Positions 1 through 11,300 of a stretch of DNA of 64,000 bases are shown one piece after another. The position numbers were made by a program, and so were the translations under genes. Each line of letters opens with the position of its first letter. Within the stretch, counting starts at the first letter, position 1. A model generated the notes under the pieces. It did no database searches and was not told the DNA's origin. It worked only from the letters and a program-made list of their open reading frames with translations. This DNA is from Neurospora intermedia (taxonomy: Eukaryota > Ascomycota > Sordariomycetes > Sordariales > Sordariaceae), in the NCBI GenBank assembly GCA_037102815.1, contig BTPP01000011.1, positions 372,001 to 436,000 of the forward strand, in the 5' to 3' direction.

Positions 1-950
1 CCCCCCAATTCTCAACTTTCTTCTTTTTACTTTTCCCCTCTTCGACACTCCAACTTCATTCGTTAATTGCCAGCAATTGATACATCGCGTCTGTTATGGG
101 CTGTCCAAAAGCAGTTGACCTTCCTCTGGACCGTTTACAGTTCGATTCCCCGCACTTCGCGAATATATCTAGCTTCGGTATTGAACCCATTGAACGCTTT
201 GAGCCATAATCGTCAACTGTCCGCATCTCGCAAGCTTGGAAACGTTACCCATTGCGTTCTTCGTGTTGATGGGAACATTTCACGTTTATTCCCTTCAACT
301 TTACTTGGCAATGCATGACCTACAACACTCTTTGGCTGTTGATGACACTTTCCCGTCATTGGCAGCCATACCCTCCAGTTGTCCTCGATTCTCCGTAGAT
401 GTACTGCGGCCGATCTCATATCCATATCCTAAATATACCGTATATATCAATACTGCCACCATACTGCTTGGCTCAGGGTCTTCTCTTATGACCTTTCTGT
501 TTGCCATTGGTTTCTTTGTTGAGCCATAACAGAAGGAAATACAAAAGGCACAATGAAAACCGATCAAACAAGGACAACGGGGAGGCACCTTGCGCATAGG
601 TAAAGCTTGACCCCTGCCGTTGCATCCTTTCATCTAACGATGGATCTGAACCCCTGCTAACCCACGTGGAAGCCATGCAAAGGAGGGAGGGAGACATTCC
701 GGGCACCGTCAACTTGCAGGTTGCCGGTTAGTTGCAGTATTCTACGGGTGCTGCTGCGTTCTTTGCTAACTAGTATCAGATGGTGATGACACAGCTTATG
801 GACAGGCCCTGTTCTCAGTGCCCGCAGACGCATCATTCTCCGTCCGTTTCTTCCCATCGTCCGTTCTTCCCAACTCAAGCTTCACCCGACCAAAAGCCCA
901 AACCACACCCACCCCCATCCATCCCACACGTTTCTTTTCCCCCTAGTACC
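1..950. other. Intergenic, no gene recognised
   Basis: Open frames here are short, overlap on both strands and show no domain, signal peptide or splice structure that I recognise. It is the 3' flank of the FAD monooxygenase gene that ends at 951. C-rich stretches around 890-1060 run into that gene's 3' end. Confidence 0.5.
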
Positions 951-2675
951 TCACCGCCTATAATGCCCCGTAAAATCATACCTAATCCCCATCATCCCCA
1001 ACAACACCTTTCCCACCCCCTTTCCATCCCCCTTCTTCACCTTCCTCAACGCCCCCAAAAACCCATCCTCTTCCAACTCAAGCTGTCCACTCACCCTCCT
1101 AAAATTCTCCTGACTCACCGGGTCAATAACCATCTTCCACTTCTCCATCCTCTTCTCACTATACAACTCCAACATCTCCTCCTCATCCGCCCTGTCATCC
1201 CAGATCCCCGCCAGACAATCGTACAAGCCGCCTACATCGACGAACCCGCCTGTGATGCCCAGGCCGCCCCACGGGTTGCACAGGTGGGCGGCGTCTGCTA
1301 CTAGTAGCACACGGCCAACGCGGAAGGAGGGCGCGCAGCGTTGGTGCATTTTGTAAGGGGAGAGGGTGAGGGGTTGGTATTGGTCTGGGGTGGGACTGCC
1401 GGGGAGGATGGATTGGAATTTGAAGGGTTGGCGGGCGAGGTATTGCGCGTGGGTGAGGTTGGGGACTTCGGCGTAGGTGATGCGGTAGAGGGAGGGGTGG
1501 GAGGGGGTGGAGGGGGATATGCGGGCTGCCATCTATTTGAGGGGGGTGGTTGTGGTTAGTGATGAGAGGGACATGGAGGGAGTGATGGGAGAAAGAAAAC
1601 GTACGAAAAAGTTGTCGGGGTCGATGATGAAGTTGGCGTCGGACCAGCCGAACTTGTCAAAGTCGTAGAATGTCTGTTCACGTCCGTTAGTCACATGCAT
1701 TTCCATCTCGAACTGTATACACTCCTTTCAGCCATTCTTTTTCAGGATCGGGTTGCAAACTCACATTCGTAGCAATAATCGTCCTATCCCACGTAAACCC
1801 CGGGAACTCATCCCCAAAGAGTCCCTTTCTAACCGCACTATTGGCACCATCCGCTCCCACAACGATACATCCCTCCCCACCGACCCTTTTCCTCTCCTTC
1901 ACTTCCCCGTCCTCCCCTGTAACCTCAACCTCAACCCACGCCCCCTTTTCCTCCCCTTTTTCCTCTTTTTCCTCATTCCTATCCCCCAAACCCGTATGCC
2001 CAACCCCCACAACCCTACACCCCCACACCACCTCCACCCCCCGTTCCAGACACTCCTCAAGCATCACCTTACACAAATCCTGCAGAACAAGACAATGCGT
2101 CCTCAAATCTTCTCCTCCTTCTCCTTCTCCTTCTCCTTCTCCTTCTCCTTTTCCTTCTCCTTCTCCCCCCTTTCTCCCATTCATCCCTATACCTCTAGGT
2201 AACCCCCACACCCCCTCCGGAACTCCCTCTAATCCATCCATTGAAACACCCCTCAACCCTCCCGACTCAAACCCGCCCACTTCTTCAAAAGTCCCCGGCT
2301 TCCTCCACGTCATGGTCGACAGGACAAATCCGCGATCACGGATCTTGTCGATGATGCCTGCGCGAAGGAGGTCGGGAATGCATGGTGTGCCGTAGTGGGC
2401 GGCGCGCGGGCGGGGGTCGAGAGCGTGGGCGGCTTCGAGGATTGTTACTGGGATGCCAATACCTCTGCCGCTGTCGGGTCCGGGTCCGGGTCCGAAGGGG
2501 GAGGAGTGGCGGGAGAGGAGCAGGGCGAGGAGAAGGCCGGAGGGGCCGGCGCCTATTATGTAGATCTGTGGTGTGTGTTAGTAGGTACATACGTAGGTAC
2601 CTATGTAAGGGGGTGGGGGGGCTGGGGGGGACTTGCTCTTTTGAAGGGACGGGGTTGTTGGTGGTGGTCTGTCAT
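951..2675 (-). CDS. FAD-dependent monooxygenase (PHBH/salicylate hydroxylase-like), 4 exons
   Basis: Predicted class A flavoprotein monooxygenase of 496 aa, which would use FAD and NAD(P)H to hydroxylate an aromatic or polyketide-type substrate. Exons on the minus strand are 2675-2637, 2565-1765, 1673-1605 and 1532-951, and the frame is continuous across all joints. The Rossmann motif GAGPSG lies at residues 18-23, directly after the first joint. A GADGANS motif (Asp about 252) and the FAD-ribityl motif VADAAH (Asp about 383), followed by NPWGGLGITGG, complete the signature. The first intron appears to start with GC (GCAAGT) rather than GT. Residues about 150-175 are a Gly/Glu run encoded by a hexanucleotide microsatellite (about 2108-2165), which probably forms a surface loop. 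Length is normal for the family. No biosynthetic cluster surrounds it, so the substrate is unknown. The family is secure; exon 1 is less so. Confidence 0.85.
2108..2168. repeat. TTCTCC-type microsatellite inside a coding exon
   Basis: Imperfect hexanucleotide repeat (cttctc units) inside exon 2 of the FAD monooxygenase gene. It is read on the minus strand as alternating Gly and Glu. The repeat keeps the frame, so length variants would change a loop rather than destroy the protein. Confidence 0.85.
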
Positions 2676-3906
2676 TGTGATATGGTGGTTGCTGGGTTTG
2701 TGAAAGGCAGTGGATTTATCTCTGGTAACTTTCCAAAAGGCAAGAAGGAGTGCGACTAGGTACCCGACTTGGGAATACAATCGTTCCCTTCTGTTATATT
2801 ATCCCTCCCACCGACATTTCCAGACAATCTTTCCCCGCACCCGCGGGTCCCGGAAGCCACGAGACCGAGACGGGATCGGAGGGGTGGCATCACATCTTGG
2901 TCCTTGGACCACTTACAGCGCTTACTATTTTGGCTTTGCGGGGAAGTCTAGGGTTGCTCAAGTCTACTATAGGTCAATCGTTGTTGATCGGTCTGCTAGC
3001 TTCGGTAGGTAGCTTCTTGTCTGCCGTGTTTGCTTCGGATTTTATCATAATTGCCGTAACTCGGCATGCCGAAGTTTGGGGTTCGGGATCCCGATCCGGG
3101 TGCAGGGAGAGGGGCCGTTGGCAATGATGACTTGGGACGAATTCCGCAACGATATTTGGATAGGATCAACAACACACATCATTACCTACCGTGCCCCCAT
3201 TTCAGTAGTCATGTCTGCCAGGCAGAATGACTGTTGACAAGGTACATACCTACCCCTATCATCGATTCTCACGCACGAGAGGTGAGGTTGGAACAAGAGG
3301 GCTGACGCTCAATCCTGGACCAATTTCGCTAGCACTATACCAAGTAAAGTACCTATTGAGGTGCACGTACAAAAGCAAAAACAAAGAAAAAAGAATTGCG
3401 AGCGGAGAAACCCATAGAGGTACTAGTAGGTAATCTCGCACCGATAATATGATAAGAAAGGAAGGAGCAGATAGCGGAGGGCGTCGAGGGAAGGAAAGTG
3501 CAGAACTTCAGAGGCCGCGCTCCTTTCCCCTTACTCCCGTGCCATTCCGCGACAGATTAACAACTGTTGAACCATGCGGAAGGAAATGATCACGGTGAAT
3601 GAATGACGTAGTGGTGGTGAAAGTGTTGATGGATCTTGATTGATCGTAAAAGAGAGAGGGCTGAGGGACACATTCCTTAATAAGAGCATCCCCATTATCC
3701 TTTCTCTCAATTACCACAAAATTATCTACATTTCATTCAAAACATATGAACTGAGTCGCGGAATTCATCCCAAAAGGAATAGCTTCCACCAAGTATTACT
3801 TAGGAAATTCGTAAGGGAAAGGACGATCATCCAGTTTCGTTCCGTTAATTCATGCGGTCTTGGATTTGACAATATGCCATGCCCTGTACCACGCACGCAA
3901 TCTCAC
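2676..3906. other. Intergenic between monooxygenase promoter and GH105 3' end
   Basis: About 1.2 kb upstream of the monooxygenase gene and downstream of the glycosidase gene. Some 100-125-codon frames cross it on the plus strand, but their composition and lack of any domain do not support a gene. TAGGTAC-type short repeats occur at 2581-2606, inside the first intron next door. Confidence 0.45.
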
Positions 3907-5521
3907 TCACTGCTGTCCTCCAGCCATCATCAACATCTCGTACTCGACACTAGCTAAAATGAACGCCCCAACACCGATCAACGAGTTCTCCACCCTGTTG
4001 ATGCTCGTGTAATACTGTCATCGCGGTCTGTCAGCAACGTTTCGCTCTCCCCTAGATAGGTACTTGTTCATCAGGGCCGGATGGATCCCTTCAAAGGTAC
4101 CCTACGGAAACACTCCCCATGGCAGAACCCAAGTCGTAAAACTCACGAGTACCAAGATTGTGTACGTAGAAAGAGAAGAAAAGAGAAAAAAAACTCACCT
4201 CGAAATCGCCCTTGCCATCTAAACTCCCCACCCTAACCGTTCCTTCCCAGTTTATTAGTCCCTCCCCCTTCTCCCCTTTCCCCCCTTCGTTCCCCTTAAC
4301 TTCCCTCACAAACCCCTTCACCAACCCTTCATACCCCCGTCTCCCCACCTCCACCAATCCCTCACCCTCCTCCCAATACTTCTTCCTTCCCCCCTTTAGT
4401 AATCCATAAACGTACATCGCACTCCCACTACTCTCCACATAATTCCCTTTGTCCTTCCCCTCGGGTCCCCCATATTCGCCATCCATGACTAACCACCACC
4501 CCCCTGTTTCCGCAGCATCTTGTGTCCTTTTGAGCGCTATCGCCAATTGACGCACCCATAACAAAAGCTGGGTATACCTAGGGTGAGAACGAGGGAAGTA
4601 GTCCAAAACGTCGAGCAAAGCCATAAAGTACCACCCCTGTGCGCGGATCCAAGTTAGGGGAGAGGCGCCTGTAAGAGAATCGGCCCAGGGGGCGTAGAAA
4701 GAAGAGTCGTAGCCGTGTTTGAGCAACTTGCTGGTTTGGTTCCTGCAGTGGTGTTTGATTAAAGAGAATTGGAGGAGGATGTCGTTCCAGTTTTTGTTTT
4801 GGTCTGTGGTAGTGGTAGTTGTGGCTGCAGGGGAAGCGGTGGCGGTGGAGGAAGAGGAGGAAGAGGAGGAAGAAGAAGAAGAAAAAGTGGAAGTAGTTCC
4901 ATTGCCAGCAGCAGAAGAAGCAGCAGCAGAAGAAGAAACAGTGGTGGTGGTGGTATCACCACGAGACGAAGAACCCAAAAAAAGCGCAGTATACCCCGCA
5001 TAAAACGGCTGCGCCATGTACACCCCATCCAACCACATTTGATTCGGGTACTTGGGGTCTTTATGCCAGAACCCCCCTTCCGCATTCCGTTTCTGTTCGT
5101 TAACCAGCTGATCGTACAGAAAGTCCAGCGCGGCTTTGTACCGCCCTCTTCTTTCCGTGTCTGATGGCGAAGTGGTGGTATAAAGGAAAAGAATAGTCGA
5201 GCCAACGCGGATGTTGTCGAGCTGGTGCTCGGTATGATCCCAGGACACAAAAGTGCCGTTGGGGTGGAGGAGGGAGTCGATTTGGGTGGTTATGTAGGAT
5301 AGATAGTACTGTGCGGAAGATGAGGGAGAGGAGGAGGTGGCAATGGCTTCGAGAGAGCGGTAAAAGGTTGCTTGGTCGTAGTAGCGCGTGGCGGGGGAGG
5401 AGAGGTTGCGGGCGATGATGCTGTTGGCCATCCATGTTGAGTATTGAGGTTGGGGACTGGGGAGTTGGGAAGGGGCGGCGGCTAATGCCGTGGCGGCAAG
5501 GATGGGAGTGATGGGTCGCAT
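3907..5521 (-). CDS. Secreted glycoside hydrolase, GH105/GH88-like (unsaturated rhamnogalacturonyl hydrolase family)
   Basis: Predicted 476-aa extracellular enzyme of the YteR/GH105 (alpha/alpha)6-barrel type, which removes unsaturated uronic acid residues left by pectin or rhamnogalacturonan lyases. Exon 1 is 5521-4199 and exon 2 is 4014-3907; the 184-nt intron starts GTGAGT and ends CAG. Residues 1 to about 16 form a hydrophobic signal peptide. The family segment WLDGVYMAQPFY lies at 163-174 with the presumed catalytic Asp165. The C-terminal exon restores the family ending VENSLIGVGAFILAS. Residues about 185-241 are a Thr/Ser/Ala low-complexity insert encoded by trinucleotide repeats. It falls between conserved segments where relatives have a short loop. 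The exon joint is well supported because the conserved ending appears only after splicing. Exact substrate specificity is inferred. Confidence 0.88.
4800..4972. repeat. Trinucleotide-rich tract coding Ser/Thr/Ala insert in GH105 gene
   Basis: Runs of gga/aga/agc/gtg triplets on the plus strand are read on the minus strand as poly-Ser, poly-Thr and Ala. They form a roughly 55-residue linker inside the glycosidase coding sequence and preserve the frame throughout. Confidence 0.8.
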
Positions 5522-5919
5522 TTATAATATGTGGAAGACTGGACTGGGTGACCATGAAGGGGTCTGTTGGGAGTCGTGATGTTCTCTACTTTGAAAGGTG
5601 AAGGCAAAAGTTATACCGGATGCTGGATAGCTCTGATGTGCGGGGATATTGGACCGGGTAACATTGGCGGTACCTTTGTGATACTGCAGCTGCAATGAGC
5701 GGACGGGATAATTATGTGGCAACGGTACGATATCTCGACGTTAAACCCGGAGATGAAGTGCTATACGTGGATAAATTTGGACCTCCATCCATCCGAAGGA
5801 TTGTCCCGCATACAGACCCGCAAGGAGCATTTTGGGGGTCTGATCACTGATATTGGTGAGTAAAACGAGAAGGTAATCCGATTTCAGATCTTGTGTTCAA
5901 CAACGATAACCTCCAAAGG
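5522..5919. other. Promoter region of GH105 gene
   Basis: 398-bp spacer upstream of the glycosidase ATG (5521) and just after the stop of the deaminase-family gene (5920). No ORF of interest. It must hold the glycosidase promoter and the 3' end of its neighbour, but I could not assign a specific transcription-factor site with confidence. Confidence 0.45.
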
Positions 5920-7749
5920 TTAAAGCGCCGCCCCTCCCCCATTGTCATCATCGTCATCATCATCCTCGTCTTCATCCTGTTCTACACCCGTTTGAGTACG
6001 CACATCGACCTCGTCGACCTTGTCATGTAGATGAAGGCCCCGGAGATCTTCAACGTTCCCCTCCATAGCTTGCATGGAGTCCAAAGACGCATTGCTGTCC
6101 ACATCATTCTCAATGCCCGTCGCCGGCTCGGCATCAGCCCGATGCACAATCACAGACGAATTGTCGGCCCAATCCGCCACCGTGCCTGCCCTTGTACCTG
6201 CATCCGTCCCCGCGTCCGTCTGATTCTGTGTCAACCGATCATCGAGTTGCATCGTGGCCGACCAAGTGTTTGAGTCTTCGTGCTTATAGCTCAGCGGGCT
6301 CTTCTTCTTGATGACATTAAACACTTCGGTCCTGACGCGCTGCAGGATCCTGTCCAACATGATCTGCCTCCTTTTGACTGCTTCGGGGCCGTAACAGTCG
6401 TAAACGTCTGGCAATCGCCACTTTGGATACAAGTTTCCATGCGAGGCTCGCACCTCGACACCTGATCGGGACTCTTCAAAGTAGTACTTGCATAACTTGC
6501 AGGTGGGCTTGCTTGAGCCTATATAAGGCCACGAGTTGAAGAACATGGTGGGACTGATTTCGCCTTTACCGTGATCCGTAAGCAGCCAATCGTGCAGGAG
6601 CACTTCGGAATGGACAGCCAGTTTTTTGTTTTTGTCGTAGGCGTCGACTAGTCTGGTGTCGAGATTGTGCATTTGCAAGTCTTGCACAAAGCGCTTGAAA
6701 ATGGTCATCAGTTTTTCGTTGGAGGTCATGCGGCCAACGATGCTCTCGGCTTGAAGAGATTTTTGGCGTCGGGGCGTCTCCTGGGGTTCGGCGGAGGGAA
6801 TGGCGAAAATATGAAATCTGCATTGAAAGAGATGTGGCCATTCGTCGCGGGCTTTGAAGAAGGAGTGCACCGAGGCGCGGTAGGCCCGGATGCGCTGGGC
6901 GACGTGCACTAGATCGGACCAGCATTCCATACTGGCGTGGCCAGTCATGGCGGTGCGGCCGGCAGCGGCGCGGGCAATGAGGATGGCATTGAGGCGTGTG
7001 GAAGCGAAGATGCTCCTGAGTTGTCGGGTGATGGTGTTGCATTTTTGGTCGTCTGGGCATGTTAGTCTGCATCGACGGACGGCGAAGCCATGACCGGATT
7101 ATGGTGTTGGTGACTTACACTCTGCTTCCGACGTCATTTCCGTGACGGTATAGTCCTCTGAGTCGAGCAAGTCCTGTAGCCCTCGGGCTATTTCGCGATC
7201 CTCCCCCTTCTCGTCCACCTCACACTGCCGTAAACACTCTTCTGCCTTCTCTCTCAATGACTTGAGATAAAACTTCACCCTCGGCCGATTGAAGCGGAGG
7301 ACAGTCTGCCACAGCTCCTTCTCGGCCGCCTCTCTCCCCTCCCTATCAGTCTTTGGCGGAGCACTAGCTACCTTTTCCAGAATGGTACGCAGAAACTGGG
7401 CCGTGTGCACCAGATGGCGATGTGTAGCTTGGTTGACACCAAAGACAAAGAGGACCTCCTGCTCAGCTGCCAAGACATTGCTAGTGTCAAGGACCATGAT
7501 GGATGTCACCGTATTTCCTCCTTTTTCTCGATCACAGACATGGGCAAGCCTGTAGACAAAGGCCTGGAAGAGCTGTTTGGGATCCTCGTCGTCAACGCGC
7601 ATGGCCTGGGAGGGGCCAGATGATGGTTCGCCAATGGGCCCCTTGAGGGCTTCGAGGAGCATGATAGGCTCGTAGAAGCGATGGAGGATTTTGGGAGCCA
7701 TCTTGATTGGAGTGCCATATCGGATGTTTGAGGACTCCATGGTTTCCAT
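5920..7749 (-). CDS. OTT_1508-like deaminase family protein
   Basis: Predicted 587-aa protein with a cytidine-deaminase-fold signature of the fungal OTT_1508-like family. Exon 1 is 7749-7119 and exon 2 is 7052-5920; the 66-nt intron begins GTAAGT, has a CTAAC branch site and ends CAG. The zinc-site motifs are HSE at residues 358-360 (in AVHSEVLLHDWLL) and CKLC at 395-398, spaced as expected for a deaminase. The sequence just before CKLC, with Phe-Asn-Ser-Trp and Tyr-Ile-Gly, is typical of the fungal members. The first about 240 residues are helical and charged, with no domain I can name. The C-terminal tail is acidic, ending in an Asp run and GGGAAL. Members are numerous in filamentous fungi and largely uncharacterised, so the substrate (nucleotide, nucleic acid or other) is unknown. 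The start at 7749 is the first in-frame ATG I accept; an upstream extension is possible. Confidence 0.78.
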
Positions 7750-9210
7750 TGTTGGGTTGTCTGGCCGAGAGGGGGCGGCAGGTGGTTTCAGTGCTGGCGT
7801 GGGAAATGCCGTTGTTCTTTGGGCTCGAGGACGGGGTCTTGACTGTCCTGTTTGCTGGAGAGGAAGTGATCGGTTCCAGTGACTTCGTGGGTAATGTGGA
7901 TGTCCTTCTACCTATTCCCTCGACAATATCAAGGCTCCCGTTTGCTGGTGTGGAAAAGTCGAGTTGACGCCGGCGGATGCGTTGGATGGTCGTTGGCAGA
8001 GTCAGCGCAATAACGGGCAACGATCATCTGAGACATTTTCTTCTTTTCTTGTTCCCGACCTCCCTCTTGCCGTGTTTGATGTTTGGACATGCATCAACAC
8101 ATGTCGTCGAAATAAGGCGTCAAGAAAAACAAAAAAAAGGCGACCAGAATTGAAGATTGGGTGACAGGGCAGTGCAGTGCATGTCGGGTCCTCCCAGTTC
8201 GTTCTTCCCCACCAACGATGCCTCCCTCCACCAGCCCCCCCGCTCCTTGGTTTTTGTTAGTGAGTGTATCAACCAATCACGTCCGTTGAATCAATCCTAC
8301 AAGAGACAAGGAGTATCCACAGCCAGCACGACACAAAGCAGCGCAGACGCGGCCATGACTGCAGAATGAGGTCTCGGCGCCTACCGCCGATTACGCTACT
8401 TGCAAACTTGGGTGAGACTGTCCGTGCACTGTCAGTACTTTACAGTCCGTAACAGTGGTCGCATACCTACAGACTGAGTCGAGTTTTCTACTTTTCAACT
8501 TTCCACAACACCAAAGTGTTTTCGCAATACCAAGTGAGCTGAACGTCTTCATTTCATTTGGCGCCAATATAATGCTCCCCCAGCTTGGCCTTTCTCAGCT
8601 ATGTACTCCCTGATGGAGGGAAGCTGGGAGTGCAACAAGACAACCTCAAGCAGACGAGGCTCGCGCCCCACGGACTTTCACCCAACATTCTGCTCGATAT
8701 AACCGACCTCGAGCCAAACCTCATCTACCCACCATCCTGCGTGAGGCCCGACTGACGAGCCAATCACAATCAGGCCGGTTACCAAAGGAGGATGGCGTGT
8801 TGTCCACTCTTTGGACAAGGCATTTTTCAACCATGTTTCTTCAAACTCTCGACGAGATATCGTCTGTTTGTTGCTGGATATTCGACACTCCAAGTGGTCA
8901 CATCCATCGGGTCACTGCCATTGATGGACGGGAGAGGCCTACAGCCCCCAAACAACCCACCCAGCTCTGTGGACGTCTTCACTTTTTCCCTCACCCTTCC
9001 TTGTCAAAGTGGAACACAAGCGTCCTTTTAAAAGGGCCTCACGCCTTAGTAGGCCTCGTTTGATCCATCCCTTCCCCTCTTCTCTTTCATGACCCATGCT
9101 CACATCATCTCTCTTGTGATCCCCGATACGACAAGCCACACCATTACACATCGCCCTGACAGCAACCAGCTCGCATCGCAGTGTCCGCATTGCGGATTCG
9201 CTCTGACGCC
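7750..9210. other. Divergent intergenic region
   Basis: 1.46 kb between the start of the deaminase-family gene (minus) and the zinc-finger frame (plus). ORFs of 60-140 codons here are shadows without domains. A perfect 12-bp AT-centred palindrome (CCTTTTAAAAGG) near 9023-9034 lies about 180 bp upstream of the zinc-finger ATG and could act as a TATA-like element. Confidence 0.45.
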
Positions 9211-10639
9211 ATGAGCTACCCTGATCCAGCTCTCCCGGGTGTGGTGGATGGATATATCGACCCCAAATGGTTGACACTGCACATGGACATTGAATGTACA
9301 TCCCCTCACCCTACCCACGACGGTGTCATGCAAGACCTAACAAGTCGCAGCGGTATCCACGCCAGACCACGTGGACTTCGATGACTGTGGCACTGTCGAA
9401 GATGGCGGCTCGGCTCGTTCTCCATCCACCGTCAATTCGCCGTCCACTATGTCAGACTTCTCGTCGTACGTCGGAAGCGGTGCCGGAAGCCCCAATGACG
9501 TCGGCTTTTCCCCTGTGGGAATGGAGCAAGACTCGCCGGCTGTCACACAAGACCCCACAGGCTTAAACTCTGCACCCGGTAACACCATGCACGACATTCC
9601 TCCCGCGCAGCCTGGGGTCTCCCAAGTGATGGCCATGTCAGCCAATGAGTTTGCTGCTCTCCAAGATGAATATGTCAAAATCTGCAACCAGGCGCCACTC
9701 AATATGAACCAGGCCTGTGACTTCAACACCATGCACTCTATCCCAAACCCCCCAGCAATCATGACGCAAAGCAATGGCAATCCTAGCTACGAGACATAGT
9801 CTACGAGCGATTCTATCCAGAACTCACACAAGCTGGACCGGCCGCATATCCACGCCCGTGGTTTGGCTGTAAGGCAACGCTGTGGGGGATTCCCAATGCA
9901 ACAGCATCATGACCAATTGGAGGGGGAGGGATACATGTATGGCCAAGGGGAACTTTATACATTTGGAGATGAACAGCACAACGCACCAAACCCGTCATTC
10001 ATTCAGCGGCAGGGGCAGTCCTTCTTTCAATATCCGCCCGTCACTCCAGAGGAACCGCTCATTCAGGGTTGTTACGACCCGCAACTTACCAACGCTACAC
10101 TGGCTACAGCCATCTCACCCGAGACACCGATGGTCTTTACGACACCTATGAACGGTGTCTGGCCATCTGGTGCTCATTTCCCACCATCACCCGCTTACCT
10201 CCAATCCCACTCACCCATCCCTTCACACATTCACTTTTCCCAATCACACCCATCCCACATCCCAGCACCACTTCCATCTCCAACCTCATCAGCTCCCTCC
10301 CCTTCTCCATCCACCTCTTCTTCATCCTCCTCCTCCACCTCCTCCAACAGAAGATCCCCCGAAAAGAAAAAGTGCAAAGCCCCCGTCGACAACCGCTCCA
10401 AGAAATGCACCTACAAAGGCCACTCCAAAGAACTCAAGAAACACTACCGCACCCATCACAGAAAGTATGCCGAGGAAATCGGCATTCTGCAGGACCCGTT
10501 CGTGTGTGACGATTGTAAGACGCCGTTTGTGCGAAAGGATTTCTTGGCGAGACATCAGCGTGTTCAGAGGGGGAAGACAATGTCGGCTTGTGAGCGGGCG
10601 ATGAAGAACAAGAAGGCGAAGGAGAAGGTGAGGGTATAA
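9211..10639 (+). CDS. C2H2-type zinc-finger protein, frame interrupted by one TAG
   Basis: Exon 1 is 9211-9295 (MSYPDPALPGVVDGY...). A 55-nt intron (GTACAT...CTAAC...GCAG) leads in frame to exon 2 from 9351. The frame then stays open to 10639 except for a single TAG at 9797-9799. The part before TAG gives 177 aa, rich in Ser/Pro/Asn. The part after it holds a Pro/Ser/Thr linker and a basic C-terminal zinc-binding region: a Cys followed by HYRTHH, then CDDC-x12-H-x3-stop-free Cys/His residues, ending in Lys-rich sequence. Both halves have the same composition and the same frame, so they look like one gene for a transcription-factor-like protein of about 457 codons. Possible explanations for the TAG are a weak 147-nt in-frame intron (GTCAAA at 9674 to CAG at 9820), readthrough, or a recent nonsense mutation. 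It may therefore be a pseudogene. Confidence 0.55.
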
Positions 10640-11190
10640 TACGGGAAAGTGAGAGGGAGGGGAAGGGGATTGGATATGGTGGAAGGGAAAGTGGGGAACA
10701 GATGATACCTACATAGGTACATAGGTACATACCCACCTACCGCAGGTAAAGGAGAGAATGGGATGAGAATAGCGGAGGGGGTGTGGGTGGGTGTGCCGGC
10801 CTGGAAAGGCTGGAGGGAGGAAATAGGTGGGAAGAAGAAAGGCCGGTGGACTTTGCTGGAATATGCAGTCTACCGGCTTTCAGAGCGGGTTTGTCAAGTG
10901 GTGGCTTATGAGTTCATGTGTGTATGGAGGTTATCGTGTGGTTCTTGTTCTAACTTTAAAGCGGTTCTGTGGCGGTCTACGGTTCATCTGTTTTCGGTTT
11001 GCTTGTTTTCGGTTACTTCTTTGATATCAAAGTTTCCAGATTGTCTCATGGTCACGGTCGGTTTATGATCCTTGTTTCATCTCGTACTGTTTTCTACGTT
11101 GTTACTGGTCTTCATGTTTTGGTCTTCATGTTTTTCTTGGGTGTGTGTTTTCGGTCTCGTAGGTTAGTTACCCCACAACAAACTGTTCCT
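10640..11190. other. 3' flank of zinc-finger gene
   Basis: No gene seen. It contains a short tandem run of TACATAGG units at about 10708-10732, one of many TAGGTA-type microrepeats between genes in this window. Confidence 0.45.
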
Positions 11191-11300
11191 CACACGATAA
11201 TATAGACGCTGGTATTGGGTAGGTGAAGCAGGACGAAGCTAACTTGGGCTTGGTCCTGCTTTCTTACCTACTTGATTCACAGCGTCTATACTATCGTGCG
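11191..11300. ncRNA. 110-nt imperfect foldback, possible hairpin RNA
   Basis: The outer arms 11191-11211 and 11280-11300 are inverted copies that differ at two positions. Inner arms 11219-11234 and 11253-11271 (GTAGGTGAAGCAGGAC against its near complement) continue the pairing, with a small bulge and a few mismatched bases between the arm pairs. The terminal loop region is about 18 nt and has its own AAGC/GCTT pairing. The whole could fold as one long hairpin of the size seen for fungal microRNA-like (milRNA) precursors, or it could be a tiny foldback transposon relic. No coding potential. The structure is seen in the sequence; an RNA function is inference. Confidence 0.45.

Noticed and set aside
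780-1304. 174-codon plus-strand frame, Pro/His-rich
   Set aside because: It is antisense to the last exon of the FAD monooxygenase; composition reflects C-rich DNA and it has no domain.
1753-2395. Two overlapping plus-strand frames with Ser/Pro/Phe repeats
   Set aside because: Shadows of the monooxygenase exon 2 microsatellite.
2750-3127. 125-codon plus frame with a hydrophobic stretch near its middle
   Set aside because: No family resemblance, no start context and three overlapping frames of equal quality.
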